The notes beneath the pieces were generated by a model, which was given only the letters and a program-made list of their open reading frames with translations, ran no database searches and was not told where the DNA came from. From Chitinispirillaceae bacterium (GTDB lineage: Bacteria > Fibrobacterota > Chitinivibrionia > Chitinivibrionales > Chitinispirillaceae), in the NCBI GenBank assembly GCA_016929415.1, contig JAFGIW010000096.1, forward strand, positions 1 to 46,153: 46,153 nt of DNA. Direction: 5' to 3'. A program made the translations under genes and the position numbers. This document shows positions 35,047 through 43,300 of the stretch, piece by piece; positions within the stretch are counted from its first letter, which is position 1; every line of letters starts with the position of its first letter.

Positions 35047-35086
35047 CCCCTCTTCCCCTCTCCGTTGACGGAGAGGGGAAGAGGGG
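35047..35086. repeat. REP-like palindrome, 18-bp perfect stem
   Basis: Bases 35047-35064 (CCCCTCTTCCCCTCTCCG) pair perfectly with 35069-35086 around a TTGA loop. It lies between the pilW and pilX homologues and resembles elements at 36133, 39272 and 39313. Confidence 0.9.
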
Positions 35087-35115
35087 TGCAGGGGCGACAG
35101 GGTGAGATGGTAAAA

Positions 35116-35646
35116 TCAATTCCGGCACCGGAACACCTCCCGTATGGGGTCGGAATAAAAAACCGTGTCGCCTTCCGTCCTTTTCACCCGAAGGTCGATC
35201 GTGAGTTCGTTTCTGCATCCGTTAAGCGTGAAGGAACTTGCGGGGTCTACAAGAACGGGGTCGGCGCCGATAGTGTACGGTTTCCAGACGAGATTCGCTT
35301 CGCATTCGAATAACGTGTCGTTTGATGTCCCGATACCGGCGAACGGCGCTCCGGCGGCGGCGTAAAAGATCACCTTCGAGCACGTGACCGCGGATGAGCG
35401 GCAGGAATCGGCGAATGTTTCGGCGGCATCGAGAATTTTATGCGCACCGCGCGCGTACGAGGCGATCTGCGCCGAAACGTTCCCGTACCGCATCTGCAGG
35501 GCGAACCCCGAGTTGCTTTCACGGAACTGCGTATCGTACATGAGATAGATCACGCCGATCACCCCCGCGACGATCACGCCGATTACGCCTGCAACCAGCG
35601 CTTCGATGAGTGTCATCCCTCTGCGGTCGCGAAAAACGGTTCTCAT
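35116..35646 (-). CDS. PilW-like minor pilin
   Basis: A 176-residue protein with a type III (prepilin) signal: short basic leader MRTVFRDRRG then MTLIEALVAGVIGVIVAGVIGVIYL, with Gly-1, Met+1 and Glu+5 relative to cleavage. The extracellular domain is about 140 residues with Cys pairs (CRSSAVTC, CEANL, CRNEL, CRN). I choose the ATG at 35646, 19 codons inside the frame, because it overlaps the upstream pilV-like stop as ATGA. Together with its neighbours it should form the priming complex at the pilus tip. Confidence 0.88.
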   Translation of the reverse strand: MRTVFRDRRGMTLIEALVAGVIGVIVAGVIGVIYLMYDTQFRESNSGFALQMRYGNVSAQIASYARGAHKILDAAETFADSCRSSAVTCSKVIFYAAAGAPFAGIGTSNDTLFECEANLVWKPYTIGADPVLVDPASSFTLNGCRNELTIDLRVKRTEGDTVFYSDPIREVFRCRN

Positions 35647-36200
35647 TCGGAGATCCATTTCGTCATGGAAATCGAGTCCCGCTCGCCGTCGAAGGTGTCC
35701 CACGCGAGGACTATCGTTACTTTTTGTACCGGTATGTTCGGAGTTGCTGAAACAGTCAGTGCTTCAGAAACGATCGTCGTATGCAGCGTCCCGACGAGCG
35801 AATCGCCGCCGGCCCCTGCACCGAAGGTTATCGTTGAATCGTTTTCCCCTGCCGCGATCACCGGATAATTCTCATGGTTGTACAGCGTTTCGAACCGCGC
35901 CGTGATCGCCGTGCGCGCCTTCCGCCGGTAATTGCCCTCGGCCTGGAGGTCCCCTCCCTTTCGCACCATCGCGACAATGGCGACCACCGCAATTCCGAGG
36001 ATCGCCGCGGAGACCAGGACCTCGACGATGGAGAAGCCGCGGGGGCGGCATCTTGCGGGGGGTATGGACCGGTCGAAGGCTGCACTACCGTGTTCAATCT
36101 CCCTTTTATCGTGAGTTGCACCCCCGCCCCGACCCTCCCCCGTCGATGGGGGAGGGCATGGGAGGGGGTGGGGAGGAAGGAAAAATGGCGAGGACATCAT
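35643..36200 (-). CDS. PilV-like minor pilin; start uncertain
   Basis: The prepilin signal RPRGFSIVEVLVSAAILGIAVVAIVAMV (about 54-80 of the longest frame) with Gly-Phe and Glu+5 marks a class III signal. The mature part (about 130 aa) is PilV-like and ends ...KWISE. The longest frame begins at 36200 but its first 35 residues translate a REP-like palindrome (36133-36156), which is unlikely to be a real leader. No ATG, GTG or TTG occurs in frame after that before the signal; a GTG or TTG exists only in the neighbouring frame. So either the leader is unusually long, a non-standard start is used, or a frameshift lies between about 36060 and 36120. Confidence 0.75.
   Translation of the reverse strand: MMSSPFFLPPHPLPCPPPSTGEGRGGGATHDKREIEHGSAAFDRSIPPARCRPRGFSIVEVLVSAAILGIAVVAIVAMVRKGGDLQAEGNYRRKARTAITARFETLYNHENYPVIAAGENDSTITFGAGAGGDSLVGTLHTTIVSEALTVSATPNIPVQKVTIVLAWDTFDGERDSISMTKWISE
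36133..36156. repeat. REP-like palindrome, CCCTCCCCC stem
   Basis: CCCTCCCCC (36133-36141) pairs perfectly with GGGGGAGGG (36148-36156) around GTCGAT. A shorter relative, CCCCATCGACTGGGG, is at 36931-36945. Confidence 0.85.
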
Positions 36201-36262
36201 TGAAACCCTGTTGTAGGCATCCCTGATCAGTTGAAAAGGCCGCGATCCGCGGTTTATTTATT

Positions 36263-36511
36263 CCTAAATTGAGTGACTAAAACGCTGCTTTGCAGACTTC
36301 TTTGCGCTGCTGCTGCAGATGCCGGTAAATACGCCACTGCGAAAGCGGCATAATGGAAACGATGCGAGGCACCGGAAACCTAACGCTTCGGGAATGGAAA
36401 TGACAAAATGCTCGAAATACCTCCCGGGTCCCGCCCTGCGGGACTGCGCTTTTCGCATGTCGTCTTCACTCGGCATCTTATGCATCACCTTTAAAAATCG
36501 CTCAATTTAGG
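36263..36511. mobile_element. MITE-like element, 249 bp with 14-bp terminal inverted repeats
   Basis: CCTAAATTGAGTGA at 36263-36276 and TCGCTCAATTTAGG at 36498-36511 are inverted repeats differing at one base. The interior has no credible transposase; a 74-codon minus-strand frame inside is not convincing. The ends look like those of an insertion sequence, so this may be a non-autonomous derivative. No clear target duplication is seen; TTATT on the left and TTATA on the right are only suggestive. The nearest neighbours are the pilV-like gene and a DUF2442 gene. Confidence 0.7.
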
Positions 36512-36516
36512 TTATA

Positions 36517-36744
36517 TCAGGTCATCAATGCTTCGATGGTGTCGGCGCAGAAATCCTGACTATGCGGCCATGAAACGGATCTGCCGTGGACTTTCACTTG
36601 ACGGAAATAAATTATATCACGCAATTCATTGAAGATGCCTTTATCGAGAAACGGTGAAACGTCGAAAATCCCTGATTTACCATTATCGAGTTTTACGGCG
36701 ATTGTATGGTTTTCCAAGGGTTTTGCCTCGAGTATTTTAATCAT
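36517..36744 (-). CDS. DUF2442 domain protein
   Basis: A roughly 75-residue protein with the DUF2442 pattern: IKILEAKPLENHTIAVKLDNG, GIFDVSPFLDKGIFNELRD, then YFRQVKVHGRSVSWPHSQDF and DTIEAL. It is a small protein often found beside DUF4160, the pair behaving like a toxin-antitoxin-type cassette of unknown mechanism; that association is known, the mechanism is not. I choose the Met at 36744, because it overlaps the stop of the DUF4160 frame (ATGATTAA) and GGAG lies 11 bases before it. A longer frame starts at 36804 but would run through DUF4160 coding sequence. Confidence 0.8.
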   Translation of the reverse strand: MIKILEAKPLENHTIAVKLDNGKSGIFDVSPFLDKGIFNELRDIIYFRQVKVHGRSVSWPHSQDFCADTIEALMT

Positions 36745-36853
36745 AGCCGATGGTTTCTCCATATTCGGCATGAATATGGGGAAGATGGTGCTTCTGATTA
36801 TCAAAGAAATACAGGAAAATAATTATACCATAGAACATCGATATCGTAGGCAT
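36737..36853 (-). CDS. DUF4160 protein, short form (38 aa), probably truncated
   Basis: Minus-strand frame MPTISMFYGIIIFLYFFDNQ followed by KHHLPHIHAEYGETIGYD and a stop. The first 30 residues match the DUF4160 family start (MPTISMFYGIxIxMY...HxPHxHAxYG), which normally runs to 80-95 residues. Everything after the HAEYG motif is missing, and the stop overlaps the DUF2442 start by 8 bases. It is either a deletion remnant or a real short form translated together with DUF2442. It is too short for a usual ORF cut-off. Confidence 0.75.
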   Translation of the reverse strand: MPTISMFYGIIIFLYFFDNQKHHLPHIHAEYGETIGYD

Positions 36854-36982
36854 TGTATTGTCCACCCTGTGATTAATATACTATTTCAATTCCGTATATG
36901 CGAATTTCCCATTTACGCATTTCCGCATTTCCCCATCGACTGGGGAGGGGGCACGGGGATGGTGGGGGATGGGGATGCCCCG

Positions 36983-37318
36983 TCAATAATACCTCGTCAC
37001 CGCGATTTCGTGTCTGATGTCGGTGATCGTGATTGTGCTGTCTCCCTTGGCAATCGTCACCGTAAAATCATCAGGATTCGAAAAGTAAATCTTGAGCTTC
37101 GCCGAATCGAGGCCCTCGTCCGAACCCGTTCTCCTGATATAAGCGTTCGCCGCGGCTGCCGCCGTCTCGGCGAGATTTTCGACGGTCTGCCGCCGCGTTT
37201 CTTTAACGAAACCGCCGTACATCACCACGGCTGCAATCGCCACGATGGCGATGATCACACCGGTGATGACCGCTTCGATCAGGGTGAAACCGGTCTCGGA
37301 TTTAGTTGCCTGTTTCAT
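36983..37318 (-). CDS. Type IV pilin-like protein, 111 aa
   Basis: Prepilin with leader MKQATKSETG, cleavage before Phe, and N-terminal helix FTLIEAVITGVIIAIVAIAAVVMY with Glu+5. The mature protein is about 100 residues and includes ETRRQTVENLAETAAAAANAYIRR, the alpha-1 C part typical of pilins, followed by a small beta domain. Cysteines are absent. It could be a second major or a minor pilin. It lies 124 bases after the pilin gene at 37443. Confidence 0.88.
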   Translation of the reverse strand: MKQATKSETGFTLIEAVITGVIIAIVAIAAVVMYGGFVKETRRQTVENLAETAAAAANAYIRRTGSDEGLDSAKLKIYFSNPDDFTVTIAKGDSTITITDIRHEIAVTRYY

Positions 37319-37442
37319 GACGTCAACAATGGCTTTAAGTTATGGACAATGTTTAACGACTACCACTCATGCGTTGAATTCCATCGGGGAAAAGGGAAAA
37401 ATGCGATCCCCGCTGCCGCAGAAAAAACCCTGGCAATCGTTA

Positions 37443-37832
37443 CTATTTAAATCTGTACGATCCGATGGAACTTACGCCATTGACCAATGCACGTACGGAA
37501 TCACTTTCAATTATTACCGAAGATTTTGCGGGACACTTGAATGTAACCGCGTTACCGCTGAGTGAATCAAGTACGGGATCCCATGAATCAGGGCCGGTAA
37601 GCGGTGATGGACAAGCACCTGCAAGATAGCTCGAATCACGTGTATTGAGTACCGTCTGTAAAAACCCCGCCGCCGACGCGGCCAGGTTTTCCGCCGTATT
37701 CCTTCTCGCTTCGATCGCATAACCCTGATACAACTGTATACCCACCAGCGCCAGCACCGCGACGATCACCGCCACGACGATGACTTCAACGAGGGTAAAG
37801 CCTTTCTCATTTCTGTGCCTGTTGTTGAACAT
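37443..37832 (-). CDS. Type IV pilin (PilA-like), 129 aa
   Basis: Prepilin with leader MFNNRHRNEKG, cleavage before Phe, and helix FTLVEVIVVAVIVAVLALVGIQLY with Glu+5. The segment EARRNTAENLAASAAGFLQTVLN resembles that of the neighbouring pilin (ETRRQTVENLAETAAAAANAYIR), so the two are paralogues. Cys in ACPSPLTG and FKCPAKS probably form the D-region disulfide. AAAGGAGAGG lies in front of the start, a strong ribosome binding site, fitting a major pilin. It lies 90 bases downstream of pilC. Confidence 0.9.
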   Translation of the reverse strand: MFNNRHRNEKGFTLVEVIVVAVIVAVLALVGIQLYQGYAIEARRNTAENLAASAAGFLQTVLNTRDSSYLAGACPSPLTGPDSWDPVLDSLSGNAVTFKCPAKSSVIIESDSVRALVNGVSSIGSYRFK

Positions 37833-37921
37833 TAAACCTCTCCTTTGAGAAAGAAAATGAAGATAATATTTATTTTCGGATGATGATTTCGATGGATGCA
37901 GGTTGATCGCGTTCCCCCTCT

Positions 37922-39163
37922 CTAGCCCTTGACGAGTTTGCCTATGGTAAAAATCGGAAAGTAGAGTGCGATAAGTATGGCCCCGACCACTCCGCCGAGG
38001 GTGATGATGAGGAACGGCTCGATGATCGCGGCGAGGGAATCGACGACGTTTCTGATCTCCCGCTCGTAGAATTCCGCCGCTTTCCTGAGCAGGGCGTCGA
38101 TCCTGCCGCTCTCTTCGCCGGTGCCCACGAGCTGGGTGATCAGCACCGGAAACTGGCGGGTCTTTTCGAGGGCCGCACTTAACAGCTCTCCCTGGCGGAG
38201 GTTCCCGTACACCTCTTCGAGCGCGCGGGCGTAGAGGCTGTTGTTGACTACCGCGCCGGCTATCTGGATCGCTTCGAGAATCGGCGTTCCGCTGTCCATC
38301 AGCAGGGCCATTGTTCTGCAGAAATTGGCGAAAATATTTTTGCGGATGATGCCGCCGAAAACCGGGACCTTGAACAATTGCTTGTCGACGAAAAATTTAA
38401 AGGAGGGGACAGTCAGGCCCATCTTGAAGCCGACGACCGCTGCGACGAGCAGAATGATGACGAGCGGCATCTGTTTCTGGATGAGGTTGGAAGCGAATAC
38501 CAGCACCTGCGTGGGTTTCGGGAGCGTGCCGCCGAGGGTCTCATACACATTCTGGAACGTGGGCACCAGTTTCCAGAGGATGCCGATGATGAGGACGACG
38601 ACGAACGCACCGATGAACAGCGGATAGCGCATCGCCGCCTTGATCTTCGATTTCATTGCCTCGATGTCCTCCATATACGTGGCGAGCTGGTCGAGCACCA
38701 CATCGAGCGCGCCGGAGACTTCGCCCGATCTGACCGCCGCGACGTACATGTTGTTGAACGCTCCCGGATGCTTGGCGATGGCGTCGGAGAAGGTGTGGCC
38801 GATACCGATGTCCTCGGCGACCTGCATGATGATTTTCCTGAAGACCGGTTTTTCCGACTTGGCGAGCTGTTCGAGCGACCGTGAGAGCGGGACGCCGCCT
38901 TCGAGCATGGTCGCGATCTGGCGGGTAAAGAACACCACGGTGCGGTAGGGAACCTTGCTCTGCATCGACAGGATGCTTTCGTTGAGCTTGTCCCAGAATC
39001 CGCGGTTCTTCGGTGTGCCGTCGAAGTTGAGCTCGTCAACGGAAACCGGCACCAGGTCTTTTATCGAAAGCCGGTCGAGCACCTCGTCGACCGAAGCTCC
39101 CTCCATCGTTCCCGTGAGAATGCGGTCCTGCTGGTCACGGGCTTTATAGGAGTATCGGGCCAT
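37922..39163 (-). CDS. pilC: Type IV pilus platform protein PilC
   Basis: A 413-residue polytopic inner-membrane protein on which the ATPases turn. The two GspF domains are visible: the first with FFTRQIATMLEGGVPLSRSLEQLA (about 78-101) and the second with FCRTMALLMDSGTPILEAIQIAG (about 283-305). The N-terminus YSYKARDQQDRILTGTMEGAS is the usual GspF/PilC start. Three TM segments are at about 180-205, 230-250 and 385-405. It heads the pilus operon in this window. Confidence 0.96.
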   Translation of the reverse strand: MARYSYKARDQQDRILTGTMEGASVDEVLDRLSIKDLVPVSVDELNFDGTPKNRGFWDKLNESILSMQSKVPYRTVVFFTRQIATMLEGGVPLSRSLEQLAKSEKPVFRKIIMQVAEDIGIGHTFSDAIAKHPGAFNNMYVAAVRSGEVSGALDVVLDQLATYMEDIEAMKSKIKAAMRYPLFIGAFVVVLIIGILWKLVPTFQNVYETLGGTLPKPTQVLVFASNLIQKQMPLVIILLVAAVVGFKMGLTVPSFKFFVDKQLFKVPVFGGIIRKNIFANFCRTMALLMDSGTPILEAIQIAGAVVNNSLYARALEEVYGNLRQGELLSAALEKTRQFPVLITQLVGTGEESGRIDALLRKAAEFYEREIRNVVDSLAAIIEPFLIITLGGVVGAILIALYFPIFTIGKLVKG

Positions 39164-39271
39164 TTACCGGATTACCTTCATGCTCTTCTCGTACTATCTG
39201 GAGGGGCGACGCGCAGGTCGTCTTCACTCCACCTCTTTGCTTCTTTTTTCACTTTCGCCCCACCTCTTTAT

Positions 39272-39338
39272 TCCCTCTCCTGTGAGGAGAGGGAAATTTG
39301 ATGATTTCATCTCCCCCTCTCCGCCTGCGGAGAGGGGG
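39272..39338. repeat. Two adjacent REP-like palindromes
   Basis: TTCCCTCTCCT (39272-39282) pairs with 39286-39296. CCCCCTCTCCGC (39313-39324) pairs with 39327-39338. Both resemble the palindrome at 35047-35086 and lie between the outer-membrane protein gene and pilC. Confidence 0.85.
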
Positions 39339-39400
39339 TCGGGGGGTGAGGCGATCGCTCTACGGTTCGTCAACCGCGCCCCGCATTTTATCTTTCATTG

Positions 39401-39428
39401 GTGGAGACGCACCGCCGTGCGTCTCCAC
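39401..39428. repeat. Palindromic hairpin, 12-bp stem
   Basis: GTGGAGACGCAC pairs perfectly with GTGCGTCTCCAC around CGCC. Related to the palindrome at 25042-25065. It lies 2 bases past the stop codon of the outer-membrane protein gene. Confidence 0.85.
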
Positions 39429-39430
39429 TG

Positions 39431-40243
39431 TTATTTCCTTACCTCATCAGCCATTTTTTCCTGTTGTTCCTTCATTTTATCATAATTGCGGAAATAATCT
39501 ACTTTTTTCCCCTTTTTATCGGTTATCGCGACACTCCGGCGGGTTCTGATGAGAGCGCCGACCTGGAGCGATAACGAAGCCTCATGCGGACCATCCGACC
39601 AGTCGGATTTTGCTTGAGGCGACAGGTCCAGGGAGAGCGTCATATATGCCCCTCCGGGGAACGAATGGAGCGTTGTCGACAGGTACCCCCGTACACGGTT
39701 GTTGTTCGAGAAGTTAAGAGGACTTTTTGAGGCCGGACCGTTCATTCTCCCGTAGAGGATGTGCCCTTTTGCTCCCGCTTCGATATCGAGCATGTCGCCT
39801 ATTAAAAACCTGATGCCGGCAATGGGGTCTGCGACCGCCGCGGTGTAATGATAGTCGTCCTGTTTGCTGTTGAGCAGATAAGCGTGCGTGCCGGCGGTGA
39901 TCATGAGGAAATCGATCAACCGCGGGGAAAATCCATGGACGCCGATTGCCGCACTTACACCGCGGGTTCCGTCAAACCGGGTTGAATCGTACTCGGCGGT
40001 AGAAAATTTCGTGGCTCCGGCCCCGGCGGAAATAAGCAGATAGGGCAGGGGCGCGTATCTGACCATGAGATAATGCGGCTTGAAGAACGAGTGGACGGTT
40101 GCCCGGGTGATCGTCTGGCCGGCGACCATTCCTTTGTATTCGATACCGAGCGTAGAGCGGGACATGTCTTCGATCGGAATGCCGGAGGCGAAGAGGGTGG
40201 AGGCGAGCAGCAGCATCACAACGATTATATTTTGTCGAAGCAT
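39431..40243 (-). CDS. Predicted outer-membrane protein, small barrel-like
   Basis: I start it at the ATG at 40243 (MLRQNIIVVMLLLASTLFASG), which gives a clean signal peptide and a 270-residue precursor. AAGGA is about 13 bases upstream. The body has alternating amphipathic strands (LGIEYKGMVAGQTI, YLLISAGAGATKF, GVSAAIGVHGF, IEAGAKGHILYG, RGYLSTTLHSFPGGAYMTLSLDL, SLSLQVGALIR), consistent with a small 8-12 strand outer-membrane barrel. A charged tail (KGKKVDYFRNYDKMKEQQEKMADEVRK) follows, probably periplasmic. It lies directly downstream of the big Ig-repeat lipoprotein and is probably co-expressed. No named family is recognised. Confidence 0.7.
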   Translation of the reverse strand: MLRQNIIVVMLLLASTLFASGIPIEDMSRSTLGIEYKGMVAGQTITRATVHSFFKPHYLMVRYAPLPYLLISAGAGATKFSTAEYDSTRFDGTRGVSAAIGVHGFSPRLIDFLMITAGTHAYLLNSKQDDYHYTAAVADPIAGIRFLIGDMLDIEAGAKGHILYGRMNGPASKSPLNFSNNNRVRGYLSTTLHSFPGGAYMTLSLDLSPQAKSDWSDGPHEASLSLQVGALIRTRRSVAITDKKGKKVDYFRNYDKMKEQQEKMADEVRK

Positions 40244-40381
40244 ATGGTGAAAAAGTTCCTTTTTAACGCTTATTGGTCGCGGTGTTGCCGCGGCCCCCGA
40301 TGCATAGTGATTCATACGACCTTCCCTTCCAACAACCGCACCGGCATCCCCCCGAATTCGAGAAATACCGCTTCATTCCTT

Positions 40382-43300
40382 TCATTCCCGAACGACCGGC
40401 AACCTGAACCGCTCGCCGTCACGGTCACGGATTCCCTTGACCTCTGCATTGACGGTCGCGATAAGGCGGTTCGCGAACTGCCGCGGATAGGTGAGCTGCG
40501 TATGGGCAACTCCATCTTTGGTGGTCGCGGTCCGGTCGATGACCAGCGCGAAATCGTTATCGATAAAGTCCAACCGTTGTTGTTCGCGGAACTGCTTGCG
40601 CACTTCCCAGCGCCAGAACTCGAAATCGAACCCGAGCGGCGTGGTGAATGCCGCCGGCGGCAGGGTCGATTTCGCGTTCCCGACCCATTCATATCGGTCC
40701 CATCTGCCGTTTGCATTGAGGTCGGCGTAGAAATCTGGTATAGTATCACCCTCGGTTGTCACCTTCAGGGCGCCATAATAGGGCTCACCGTTGAACCGAT
40801 TGCTTGACGTATCACAAATACCGTTTCCGTTGAAATCCCAGAAGAATCCGTTCGCGGTAATGCCATACTCGAGTACGCCGTCGCCGTCCCGGTCGTTACC
40901 GCGCGAAGCGACCAGCGGATAGGCGTCGAGGTCGAGGTCGATACCGGGGTCGAACTTGAAATTGCCGTTGATGTCTTCGAAAGGGATATCATAGTAGCGA
41001 TAGTCGGTGATTGGTTTGACGTCCCCGTCTTTGGTCTCCCAACGATCGAAATATTTCATCCCCACCGCTAGGCCCGACACCACGGCGCTGAAATTGACCG
41101 GCGTGCCGTCGGCCACCGGGTTGCCGTTGACATCCTGTACTACCGCTCCGATGAAGAATTCGAAGGTGCTCTCATCCATATGGCCTCCGTTGGGCACTTT
41201 GACGGTGTCGTCTTCCGACCGTGATATGGTGATGGTATGGGGTTCTCCGGAGATGGTCAGCTTGCTTGTAACAACGATGCCGGCCACCTTCGCTTCGACT
41301 TCGCAGCCGCGATAGGTGCTCGGCAGCGCCCCCGCGAGGAGCCGGGTCCGCGCGATGCCGTCGTTGGTGGAGACGATGATCGGCTTGTCGATCTGCTCGC
41401 CGCCGCCGGGTCCCTTGAGAATTTTAAAGGACACTTCGGCGCCGGAAACCACGTTGCCGCTGTCGTCTTTGACCGTTGCGATAAGGACGGCGATGCCGCC
41501 GTTGATGCCTATATTGTCTGGCGTTATCGCCAGGGCGATGGACCCGGGGGCGGCGGCATGGAACCGGACCGTTGTATAGGCGCTTCCGTCGGGGGCTTTA
41601 GCCTGTATGGCGGCATCGGCGGCGAAGTAGCCGCTCTTGAGGTACGTCGTCGCGACGCCGTTGCCGTCGGTCACCGCACTCTGCGCGGTCAGGCTCCCCG
41701 CGTTGGTCGCGAAGGTGATTATTTTACCCGCGAGCGCCTTTCCGCTCTTGTCAAGGTACCGCGCGGAAACCTGGGTGGAATCCCTGCCGCCGATCACGAG
41801 CGAGTCTCTCGCCGTATACACCGAGAGATTGTTCGTCGTGAATGTCAGCACGATCGAGTCGGCGACATTCGCGGACGCGCCGTGCGCCGTCACCTTCCCG
41901 GCAATGCCCGAAGTGACGGCGATCGACGCGATTCCGGAGGCGTTCAGCGCCGAGCGGGCCAGCCGCGTGTTGTCGGTGAATACCCCCGGCGCCGTTATCG
42001 TAAAGCTGACGAAGTCGCTGCTGATCGGGTTACCGGAACCGTCTTTGAGAAGCGCCCGGACCCTCGCGGTATCGCTTATGCAGAGGTCGTTGCGGTCGGC
42101 GGAGAGCTCGAGGATCACCCCGCTGAAGAGCACCGAGGTGGAATCTTTTATCGATGAATTTCCTTTCAGCGCCGCTCTTATGACGCAGGTTCCGTTGATC
42201 GGCGCGCTTCTGAGTGTCACGCTGGTGCGTCCGCTGCTGTCGGTGGCGCCCCACTGGTCGATGATCCCCAGGGTGGCGGAGAACTGCACCGTTTCGTTGA
42301 CGAGGGGGTTGTGGTTGTCTTCGCTGATGATGATCGCGGTGATGGTCGCCTCGGCGCTGTTGTCGGCCCGCAGTTGCGAATGCGACGAAAAGAGCCTCAT
42401 GGAACGGATGGTATTGTCGTTGTCGACGGGCGCTTCGGTGCCGAAGAAAACGCTTGCGCTGTCGACGGCGCCGAGGGCCTCGGCCCTGATCGTTATTGTC
42501 CCCTTTGATGAGCGGCGTATCGCGGTGGCGACTTCACCGGCGCCGTCGGTGGTCTTCGTGGAATCGCCGTTGCCGCTGATGCGGACCCGCTGGTCGGGAA
42601 GTGGAAGTCCTTTTCCGTCGAGCAGTTTGATTTTTACGTTTACTGCGGTATTGAGCGGCGCCGAGCTGAGCTCCGGAATGACGATGACCGCGATGCCGCT
42701 CAGGGTGACGGTCGTGGCCACCGAGAGAATCGTATCGTTGATTTTCATTTTCGCGGAGACGATCACATTGCCGTTGAGAGGCTCGGCTTTGAAGGTCGCA
42801 AGGGCGATGCCGTTGCAGTCGGTGCTGTCGAGAGCGCTGATGGTACCGTTGCTCGCGGTGAACATGATTTCTTTCCCGACAACCGGATTGCGGCTGTCGT
42901 CGAACACCGCCACTTCGATGGTCGAGGTGTCATCGTAACCGCCAAGGAGCGCCGAAGGAAACGCGCGTATACGCATGTAACGGTTCGAGCTGTCGACCGG
43001 GGCCGTGGAGCCGAAGAAAACCGTCGCGCTGTCGGATGCGCCGAGCGCATGGGCGTTGATCGTCACCGTTCCCTGCGAAGGGCGGCTGACCACCGTCGAC
43101 ACTTCACCGGCGCCGTTGGTGGTTTTTATCGAATCACCCATGCCCTGTATCCGCACCCGGCGGTCGGGCAGGGGCGCGCCTTTGCCGTCAAGCAGGGTGA
43201 TCCTTACCGGCACCTGATAGCCGAGCGGCGCGGTAGTAAGCTGGGGCAGAACGTTCAGGGCGACGCCGCTTAAGGTAACGGCGGTCGCAACGGTCAGAAT

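Noticed and set aside
36264..36488. 74-codon minus-strand frame inside the MITE-like element
   Set aside because: No family likeness to a transposase and no ribosome binding site; probably chance.
41637..42938. Plus-strand open frame of 433 codons
   Set aside because: Antisense to the repeated Ig lipoprotein gene; repeats mirror those of the real gene.
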